A stretch of DNA of 64,000 nt, taken from the NCBI RefSeq assembly GCF_000247695.1, contig NW_004624843.1, positions 2,361,659-2,425,658 of the forward strand, in the 5' to 3' direction. Shown here piece by piece: positions 57,035 through 64,000 of this stretch (position 1 is the first letter of the stretch; each line of letters opens with the position of its first letter). The DNA is from Heterocephalus glaber. Lineage: Eukaryota > Chordata > Mammalia > Rodentia > Bathyergidae. Below the pieces are notes generated by a model. It searched no databases. It saw only the letters and a list, made by a program, of their open reading frames with translations, and was not told where the DNA came from. The translations under genes and the position numbers were made by a program.

Positions 57035-57483
57035 TATAAGTTTCCTAATTACCACAAATTCAGTGGCTTAAAACAACACAAACTTATTGGCCATCAGAAG
57101 TCTAAGATGTGTCTCTCTGGGTTAAGATGTTAGGAGATGTTGGGAGAGTGGCCCTCATGGGGGCTTCAGAGTAGAACTCATCTCGCCTTTCTCATCTTCC
57201 AGAGACCACCTGCATCCCTTGGCCCTGACCCTGTCTTACACTGCCTACATTTCATCTTCCATGCTTGTTTCTCTTTCTCTAATTTTCCTGCCTCTTTCCT
57301 TCTCTTATAAGAGCCCTTGTGATCACATTGGGTTTATTCAGATAACCCAGCATAATCTTCCCAAGTCAAGATCTTTGAATTAGTCACAATGAAAAGTACC
57401 TTTATTCTGAGTAAGTTCGCATAGTCAAAGTTTTCAAAGAATAATACACGTATCTTTGGAGGACTATTATTTTGTCTACCACA
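57035..57483 (-). mobile_element. MLT1 LTR
   Basis: Reverse MLT1: 'agtttcctaattaccacaaa', 'ttcagtggcttaaaacaaca', 'cagaagtctaagatgtgtct', 'ctaattttcctgcctctttc', 'cttataagagcccttgtgat', 'cacattgggtttattcagat', 'aacccagcataatcttccca' and 'tattattttgtctaccaca'. The 154-codon minus frame (57334-57798), the longest in the window, starts downstream and runs into it; it has no recognisable protein. Confidence 0.85.
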
Positions 57484-57765
57484 CTTAGGGAACCAGAAAT
57501 ACAGCTGATTTTTTGAAAGATTCTGAGTGGGCAGAGTCTTTGTGGCTAGGAATATGGATGCCAAGAGGCTATTATTTATACTAAATTGCTTCCAAGGGAT
57601 CAAGGGAATTGCAAATCCAATGTTGTGCCCTCTGAGAAATCTATTCCCTGACATTTCACAAACCTGAGTAACAAAGAAGTACCCACTTTTGCTAGGAGCC
57701 TGCATTTTAGACAGTTTTGTTCCAAAGTGTGTTTTCCTTGCTGTCACATATGCCTTCAGTAGTAT
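57484..57765. other. unassigned segment with a motif repeated at 59.3 kb
   Basis: 57703-57757 reads 'ttttagacagttttgttcc', 'aaagtgtgttttccttgctg' and 'tcacat'. A close relative stands at 59332-59400. Both lie directly left of a minus-strand LTR. Family unknown. Confidence 0.4.
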
Positions 57766-58315
57766 ATAATTCATGGTTCTCCAGAGAGCTAGAACCAATA
57801 GAAAGGGGATGGTCGAGGGGAGAGAGGGAGTTTATAAGAGAATTGGCTTACATGATGATGGAGGGTGAGAAGTCCTACAATGAGCTACCTACAATCTGGA
57901 AAACAAAGGAGTCTGGAAACATGGCTCATTCTAACCCTCAGGAACTTAAAACTAGCTAGCTAATGGTGCAACTCTCAGTCCAAGGAAAAAGACCTGAGAA
58001 CATAGAGGTGTGTCTGGTAAGATGGCATAAGATCTGGGTCCAAAAGCCAAAGAACTGGAATTCTTACCACCAGAGGAAGTAGAAGCAGGATATCCCAGCT
58101 ACAGAAGAATGAGAGACCAAATTCACCTTCTCTCTGCCTTTTCTTCTTTTGGGACCCTCCGCTCATTGAATGGTCCTTGTGGACACTGGATGAGGGCAGA
58201 TCTTTGTTCTCACTCAATTTGCTGATTTAAATGCTAATCTTTACAAGAAACACCCTCACCAGCAATAAAGCCTTACCAGCTATGTTAGTCAAGTAAACAC
58301 AAAATTCACTATCAG
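57766..58315 (-). mobile_element. MLT2 LTR (ERVL)
   Basis: Reverse MLT2: 'ggttctccagagagctagaa', 'ccaatagaaaggggatgg', 'gagaattggcttacatgatg', 'atggagggtgagaagtccta', 'cagctacagaagaatg', 'gaatggtccttgtggacact', 'gctgatttaaatgctaatct', 'gaaacaccctcaccagca'. Ends near 'aaaattcactatca'. Length ~550 fits MLT2. Confidence 0.88.
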
Positions 58316-59061
58316 AATTAGCAATTGGGGAGCAGTGGATTATAATGACTGATTTAATTTACTTGACCCTGGGACAAAAATAGTTAACAGTGGAATAAAT
58401 CTTGGGTTGGCTTAAATCAACCAGCCTTCCAGTTTGTACTAGAGGTAGGATGGGGCCAAGTCGTCCTGAATCATATGAACAACAATGCGATTCTCCAGGA
58501 AACTTCAGAAGGAGTAATCAGTGTCTATTACAGCAAAAACAGCTCCATGCTGAATTTACCTCAAATAGCTGTACTCCTCTTGCTTCCTAGATGGACAGAA
58601 AAGGCAAACAATTCATTTAAATAGAGCTGCTACCATTATGGATCATGCTAAAGTTAGTCTAGATATTAGATTTTTAGTATGAATTTAAAATAGGTAGACT
58701 TTATATCGCATGAATTATTTCATACTAACATGTACAGTATTTACCTTGGATTTGGAAACAACAGCTGTATTTCCATCTTAGTGTTTTCACATGGCTCCAC
58801 TGCCAACAGTGGTTCAAAGCATAGCCCTTCCTGTCCCAGTGAACACAGCTAGTTAAGTGTGCAACATTATTTCATACTTCATTTAAACCTTCTACTGTGG
58901 TTTCATATACACTTAGGGAAACTCACGGTATTCAAATTGAAAATAGAAATCAACAAGAACCAAGACTAAGGCTTTGTTTTGTTTCATTTCTAGTACTGTA
59001 ATCTGAACTCCTTCAGAAAATTTAAGTTTCAGATGTGAAGGTCACAGGGACATTTTTTCTT
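58316..59061. other. unassigned, repeat-poor sequence
   Basis: No repeat recognised. 58320-58600 has balanced composition and could be conserved noncoding DNA. The 62-codon plus frame at 58402-58590 is not recognised. Confidence 0.4.
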
Positions 59062-59255
59062 TTGCTTTTGCTATACTGGTAAAGGAACCCATGCCTTCAC
59101 AATGAGCTACCACCCAAGCCATTCCCCCTTTTTTTGAGGCAGGGTCTCACTAAGTTATTACATAGCCCAGGCTTGATTTGGATCTGTAATCCTCCTGCCC
59201 TCCTCCATGCTGGTATCATAATTATGCATCACCATTCCTGGCTTGATCACAAGTA
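59062..59255 (-). mobile_element. B1-dID dimeric SINE
   Basis: Read on the plus strand, a reverse ID comes first (59062-59128: 'gctatactggtaaaggaacc', 'catgccttcacaatgagcta') and a reverse B1 follows (59129-59255: 'tttttttgaggcagggtctc', 'acatagcccaggcttgattt', 'caccattcctggctt'). This is the order expected for a minus-strand B1-dID. Confidence 0.75.
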
Positions 59256-59395
59256 TTCTTGATTTCTGGGAAGCATAAAAAGTAAAATTTATCAGCTAGG
59301 ATCAAATTGGCTCCTCTGCTGAGAGTCTGAATGCTATCATTTTTAGACAGCTTTGTCCTAAAGTTTGTTTTTCTTGCTGCCGCAATTTGCTTCCA

Positions 59396-59825
59396 CTGGC
59401 CTTCTTAGTCACTTTCTTATTGTTGAGATATAAAACCCAACACCTGTAACTTTTTTAAAGGAGGAGAGGTTTATTTTGGCTCATGGTTTCAGTCCATGGT
59501 TAGCTGGCTCCAAGGCAGAAACAGGATGGCAGAAGGGCATAACAAAGGAAAAGCTGCTCACATCATGGCATCCAGGAAGCAGACAGAAAAAGGAGGAGCC
59601 AGGGTGAGAGATATACCTTTCCTGGCCACATCTTCAGTAACCTTCCAAGTATGATCACATCCCCTCAGCCAACAGCACACTCAGCTGGAAAATACACCTG
59701 TGAATGAATCCACTGGTGAGAATATCAACCTCATGATAAAATCACCTCCCAAAACACCCACATCTGGGTGCATAAGAATTTGGGGGTGAAATTCTAGATC
59801 TGAACCATAATATTTTATCCCTGAC
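59396..59825 (-). mobile_element. Rodent MaLR LTR
   Basis: 'tagtcactttcttattgttg', 'ggagaggtttattttggctc', 'atggtttcagtccatggtta', 'gctggctccaaggcagaaac', 'ggaaaagctgctcacatcat', 'gatcacatcccctcagccaa', 'gtgaatgaatccactggtga', 'taaaatcacctcccaaaaca', 'ctgaaccataata'. Complete reverse LTR. A MaLR internal region follows on the right, so this is the 3' LTR of a minus-strand element. Confidence 0.88.
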
Positions 59826-60171
59826 ACTCCAAAATCTCATGCACACCTCTTTATGAAAAACATATTTAGTTCATCTCTAAGATTTGTCAACAGTTTCAGC
59901 ATTGTTAAAAGGTCCAAGTTCAAAGCCCTGTATGAGAGATTGTTTGTAGGTTCTAGCAGGGAAGCACAGCTACTCATATACCCTTGACCAAAGAAACGGT
60001 CCTCCTCTATCAGGGGTGGTTGTCCTCTTCCACTGAGCAGGCAGCTTTGGGAGGGACACACATGGAGTGGTGAGGGAGGAAGGGGACACCTGCCTAGCCA
60101 GCCAGATCTGCCAAATCAACCCTGGCAATTAATGGGGTGACAGATGTTGCAGCCAGAACGCTCTCATATCG
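59826..60171 (-). mobile_element. MaLR internal region, part 1
   Basis: Directly adjoins the LTR; 'aaaatctcatgcacacctct', 'gttcatctctaagatttgtc', 'aaaggtccaagttcaaagcc'. This is the noncoding/gag-related internal sequence of MaLR elements read in reverse. The internal region encodes nothing intact. Confidence 0.6.
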
Positions 60172-60390
60172 AAGGAAAGAAGGGAATGGAATTAATATGA
60201 GAAAATGAAAAAATGGAACACAAAGTCTTTGTAAATAGGGAGGGGAGGGATGGAGGGATTGAAAGGAGGGCAGGGGAAGGGGGAAAAATAAAAACCAAGA
60301 GAGTATGTAAAGGTGCAAATTTCCAATGATGAATGTCATTATATTCTATACCTAAAATATACCAATAAAAGGATACACAGTTAAAAAAAG
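60172..60390 (+). mobile_element. L1 3' end inserted in the MaLR
   Basis: 'gaaggaaagaagggaatgga', 'gagaaaatgaaaaaatggaa', 'cctaaaatataccaataaaa' align block by block with the 3' UTR of the L1 at 45430-45640, including the purine-rich tract and the 'taccaataaa' end. It interrupts the MaLR internal region, which resumes at about 60476. Confidence 0.85.
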
Positions 60391-60475
60391 AACTGTAAGC
60401 CAAATAAACCTTTCCCCTTTTTTAAAAAAACCAAAAAACAAAAAACAAACAACAATAACAAAAAACCCTTCTTCT
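60391..60475 (+). mobile_element. LTR-derived tail with second poly(A), possible L1 3' transduction
   Basis: After the L1 end and a short A-run comes 'aactgtaagccaaataaacc' and 'tttccccttt' (60391-60423), which matches the plus-strand poly(A)-signal region of a rodent MaLR LTR. An imperfect A-rich tail follows (60424-60468, AAAAC/AAC units). The host MaLR here is in the opposite orientation, so this is not simply host sequence. Confidence 0.55.
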
Positions 60476-61048
60476 ATGATACTTTAGGTAGAGTATAAAA
60501 GTCAAAAAGAAAGTTAAATGCTGCTGACAGGCAATGGTATGGGGTGTAAACATTCCCATTCTAAAAGGAATAGAGAAAAGAATGTGACCAAAGCAAGACT
60601 GAAACCCAGCAAGGCAAACATTATATCCTATTGCTCTGTGTCCAGCACCTGAGGCAGGTGATGGTGAGATATGAAATCTAAATGGGTTGGTCAGCTTTAC
60701 TACTATAGCATTGTCAATTGCAGCCTCCATGGCCTCTCTATTGGGGTGGATTTCCTCACTCCCATGGCATTCTTCAGATATTCCACATTCCTAGTTTTTC
60801 CAAATTCCTTGGCTCCTCAGTGCATTTTAAGCATCATTCTTACAGCTGCATATCCTCCCCTCTCAGGAGTGCACTGCCTGGCCTCATGGGTCTTCCTCTG
60901 AAATCTAGCTGGAAGCCTCCCTGACCCCAAAACTCTTGCATTCTGCATGTCCACAAAACCACTACAGTGTGGATGACTCCAAAGTCTATCATTGTCTTGA
61001 GAAGTAACCAGTACCCCTTAGATCATGGCTGCAGAGGCCTCTAAGTGC
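60476..61048 (-). mobile_element. MaLR internal region, part 2
   Basis: 'gtaaacattcccattctaaa', 'aaggaatagagaaaagaatg', 'atgggtcttcctctgaaatc', 'tagctggaagcctccctgac', 'gcagaggcctctaagtgcct' match the MST/THE1-type MaLR internal sequence in reverse. No gag-like frame remains open. Confidence 0.65.
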
Positions 61049-61064
61049 CTGAATGGCACATATA

Positions 61065-61195
61065 TATATCAGGATTTATTAGGAGAATTGGTTCCCATTA
61101 TTATGAAAGGTAAGAAGTTCTAAAACAAGCCTCCTATAAAATGAAGAACCAGCAGAGCCAGTAGCTTCTAAAAATTAGAGTTCGGTCAAACTGTC
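61065..61195 (-). mobile_element. MLT2-like LTR fragment
   Basis: 'ttattaggagaattggttcc', 'cattattatgaaaggtaaga', 'agttctaaaacaagcct' resemble the 'aggaattggctcacacgattatggaggctgagaagt' part of a reverse MLT2. Confidence 0.55.
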
Positions 61196-61257
61196 TAATA
61201 ATTCTCACTGTCTTTTTCTAAATTGAGTTTCTTTTTTCCCCTGCACCTTGCACTGTG

Positions 61258-61742
61258 GTAGTCTGTGCTTGTTTTCTATTGCTGCTATAATAAATTATCA
61301 CACATTTAGTGTCATAAAACAATACAGAATATTTTCTTACAGTTTTGAGAGTCAGAAATCTGAAATGGGTCCTGGTGGCTAAAAGTGAGATGTCAGCAGA
61401 GATGACAATTATAGACAGAACCTGCTCCCTTGGCTTTCAGCCTCTAAAGGCTTCCTGAATTCCCTGGATCCTGGCTTCTTCCTCCGATTCCAAAGGCAGT
61501 AAGGGCTGAATGAGTCTTCCTTCCTCTGCTTCACTCTGGATCTGTATGTTTTTGCCTTCAATTTTCATCTTTAAGGATCTGTGTGATTACATTAGATCTG
61601 CCTGGATAACCAACTAATCTTCCCATCTCAAGATTCTTAATCATATTAGAAAAATAGCTTTTTTCCAGGTAAGATAACATGTTTATAGTTTTCAGGAATT
61701 TTGATGTGGATATCTTTGGAGGTCATTATTCTCCCCACCACA
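61258..61742 (-). mobile_element. MLT1 LTR
   Basis: Reverse MLT1: 'tgcttgttttctattgctgc', 'tataataaattatcacacat', 'tcttacagttttgagagtca', 'gatgtcagcagagatgacaa', 'ctctaaaggcttcctgaatt', 'ttttcatctttaaggatctg', 'gtgattacattagatctgcc', 'atctttggaggtcattattc' and 'tccccaccaca'. Confidence 0.85.
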
Positions 61743-62369
61743 GAATGAGTCACATATTGTTATTCATCTATATATTTACTGATTTATTCACTCTGCCAGC
61801 TGTCAAAAGGCTATAAAGTGCTAGACCTCTAATAGTGTGCATTCTTTTCTACTAATCAAGATTGTAGATTTTTTGCTTATATGCCATCTAACTTTGGTAG
61901 ATCTGGATGTGATGTCTTGCTTTTGTAGTTAACAACTTGTCAGCCAGAAAGGCTAATGAGCAGTGATTTTCTACCTTCCTATTTCCCATGTGCTTTTTGT
62001 TCTACCTACTATCACCCTCCCTTCTCCATTTGTACTGACCTTTGTTTCCTTAAGGTTCAATTGCATTATTACCACTTCAGAGAAAACTTTTTTGAAGCTC
62101 TCTTATGCCAACTTCTCTTCTCCCCATTCTCATTCCACAGGTAACTTTTGTCAAATTGCCACTGTGATTTTTTTGTGCTTTCCCGTCTAGGCTGTGACAC
62201 TTTGGGGAGGAGGATTTATGACCTACTTACATGTATATTTGGCATTTTTCATGCACTAAACAAATCTTCGTTTCATTATTCAAAGAATAAGTTGCAAGCT
62301 CATGTAAAAACTACTCAAAAATATCAAAAACATTAATACTAGTATCAGTCTTTAATTTTTTTAGTTATT
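61743..62369. other. unassigned sequence
   Basis: No repeat or gene recognised. Overlapping short plus frames at 61956-62336 show no domain. Confidence 0.45.
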
Positions 62370-62790
62370 ATCCATGGATCACTTTTAAATATTTGCTTTA
62401 TAATTTTCATTTAAAAATCATTTAATTGTACAAATTTGTGGGGTACCATATGAAAATTCAATACATGAATACAGCATGTAATTATCAAATTATGGTAGTT
62501 AACATTTCCATCTCCTTACACTTATTTTAAAATTTTTGATATAACATGTAATAATTATATAATGTATATGATATTTCAATGTATTTTTACAATGCAGTGA
62601 TCAAATCAAGGTAGTCAATATTTCTATCTCCTTATCATATGTGCTTAGAGCCTTGAGCTCCTCACTTCTGGGTACTCATAAGATACATGAGACATTATTA
62701 TGAACTATTATGCCCCACTTTTCTGTAGAGCACTAGGATGTACCACTTTTGGCTGTGTTTGTGCACTCATTGCTTACTTTTCATCTGAAA
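62370..62790 (-). mobile_element. ancient L1 3' UTR remnant
   Basis: 'gtacaaatttgtggggtacc', 'aattcaatacatgaatacag', 'gtaattatcaaattatggta', 'gttaacatttccatctcctt', and the second related block 'acaatgcagtgatcaaatca', 'aggtagtcaatatttctatc'. The two related blocks are the internal repeat typical of old L1M 3' UTRs in reverse. Confidence 0.75.
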
Positions 62791-62799
62791 CAGAGGCCC

Positions 62800-63760
62800 C
62801 ACCAAAATAGTCTGGCAATAAAGTGACACAAGTAGGATAGGATTGGCAAGGTAGAAGCAAAATCTTTATATGTAGATGAAATAATCATCTACAGAGAATA
62901 TAATAAGAAATCTCTAGGAGCCCCTAGAACTTGTATTTGAATTTAGCAGGATTAGAAAACACAAGATTTATGTAAAAATTCAGGTCTATGTATACTTGCT
63001 ATAAATGAAGAATTGGATATTGAGATTTAAAAGCTACGCAGAAGTACAAAGGACCTAGAAAAGTACCTAATTTTAAGACTTCCTCTAAAGCTACAGTAAT
63101 CGAGGCAGTGTTGGTGTAAGGAAAGACATATAGATCATTGCAATAAAACAGAGAATCTAGGAATAGAACCACACATATATGGTCCACTGAGTTTTGAAAG
63201 ATTATTTAACATTAACATTTTATAGAATATAAACTCAATTCAAGAGGGGAGGAAAAGATAGTGTTTTCAGCAAATGGCACTAGAACACCTGGTATCTGTA
63301 TATAAAAAATTAACATCAACCCTTTACTTTCATATATAAAAATAGCTTGAAAGAATCTATGAACCTAAATATGAAAGACTAAAACTATAATACTTTAAGA
63401 AGAAATTATAGGGGAAAATATTTATGAATTTAGGGTAGGCAAGAGCTTCCTAGGATACAAAAAACATGATGTATAGAAGAAAAAAATTGATAAATGAGAT
63501 TCCATCAAAATTTAGAACTTTAACTAACATCATTAAAATGAAAAGTAGTCCTTAAGCAGACCATATTTACAAGGCATATAAACTATGACCAGAATATATA
63601 AAGAACTCTTACAGCTCATTAATAGACAACCCAATTAAAAAGTAGACACAAGAAGATGATAAATAGCCAGTACAGTACAAGGAAAGGTGTGTAACTCTAG
63701 AATCAGAAAAATACTAATCATGAACAATAATAAGATTGAATTATACACTCATTAGGGAGA
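62800..63760 (+). pseudogene. ancient L1 ORF2 remnant
   Basis: 'tctttatatgtagatgaaat', 'gcaggattagaaaacacaag', 'aaagctacagtaatcgaggc', 'gtgttggtgtaaggaaagac', 'atatagatcattgcaataaa', 'tgttttcagcaaatggcact', 'aaaactataatactttaaga', 'ccagaatatataaagaactc', 'acaacccaattaaaaagtag'. Plus-strand L1M-type ORF2 order, full of stops. Confidence 0.82.
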
Positions 63761-63784
63761 TGAAGTTAAAAGTTTTAAAAGCCT

Positions 63785-64000
63785 TGTCATGACTTTTTCT
63801 TTTTGTGGATTCTCCCCCTTTGTGTTTAATTTGTCATTCCCAAGGGATTCATTCTGCTGGGGTTCCTGGGGTTGTGATCCTCATTGTCTTTTCCTAGGGT
63901 ATTGTCTAAAATTTTTTGGAGTGGTGGTTTGGTATTCATGAAGTTCCTAAGGTGCTCTTTATCATGAAAGTATCTTATTTCTCCATCAATTTTGAAAGAT
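63785..64000 (-). mobile_element. probable LINE-derived sequence running off the window
   Basis: 'tggtttggtattcatgaagt', 'ctctttatcatgaaagtatc', 'ttatttctccatcaattttg' and 'aaagat' are blocks I associate with L1-related repeats in reverse. The exact family is uncertain and the element continues beyond the window. Confidence 0.35.

Noticed and set aside
57334..57798. Longest open frame in the window (154 codons, minus strand)
   Set aside because: It runs through an MLT1 LTR, an unassigned repeat-like segment and the start of an MLT2 LTR. No domain or codon bias is visible, and such a length is plausible by chance.

Overview
This window is mammalian nuclear DNA, most likely from a non-muroid rodent. 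It is AT-rich, has no convincing protein-coding exon, and is dominated by decayed transposable elements of mammal-wide and rodent type. The lineage call rests on the SINEs. There are several tRNA-derived ID-type copies with Pol III A and B boxes, B1 (7SL-derived) copies, and three B1+ID dimers. I found no B2 or B4 SINE, which would be expected in 64 kb of mouse, rat or hamster DNA. I cannot name the species; a hystricomorph, squirrel-related or castorimorph rodent all fit. Repeat family names come from memory of consensus sequences, not a database search, so element edges are usually good to about 10-40 bases.

Layout. 1-8.7 kb: L1 3' ends, a MER5-type DNA transposon, a rodent MaLR LTR, a B1+ID dimer, a B1 and a MIR in otherwise unassigned sequence. 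8.7-9.5 kb: a probable LTR with three internal ~41-base repeats. 10.6-15 kb: microsatellites, three ID SINEs in 0.8 kb, a MIR, and two MLT1 LTRs. 15-21.5 kb: little recognisable, plus a CT/CA microsatellite broken by exactly 100 Ns (an assembly gap) and a small CpG-dense patch near 20.7 kb. 21.5-30.7 kb: L1 pieces in both orientations, an inverted pair of ID SINEs, a MaLR LTR inside an old L1, and two Tigger-type DNA transposons. 32-40 kb: MIR and an ancient L2 of nearly 3 kb cut by two MLT1 LTRs and an ID. 40-46.8 kb: a well-preserved ID, a repeat-poor stretch with homeodomain-like motifs, and a 1.5-kb 5'-truncated L1 still showing the C-terminal part of ORF2, followed by another L2. 49-50.8 kb: a minus-strand L1 interrupted by a B1 and by a solo LTR with a visible 5-base target duplication. 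52.6-53.1 kb: two mariner fragments in inverted orientation. 54-62 kb: MER5 elements, MaLR/MLT1/MLT2 LTRs, and a MaLR internal region interrupted by an L1 3' end that seems to carry a transduced LTR tail. 62.4-64 kb: L1 remnants in both orientations.

No gene set working together is visible. All open frames are short (largest 154 codons). The longer ones either overlap repeats or simple sequence, or show no recognisable protein. The window reads as intergenic or deep intronic DNA. The items most worth a second look are the L1 with a possible 3' transduction (60.2-60.5 kb), the inverted mariner pair (52.6-53.1 kb), the repeat-poor segment at 41.2-41.6 kb, the CpG-dense patch at 20.6-20.8 kb, and an unassigned ~55-base motif present twice at 57.7 and 59.3 kb. 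I found no undescribed biological system.
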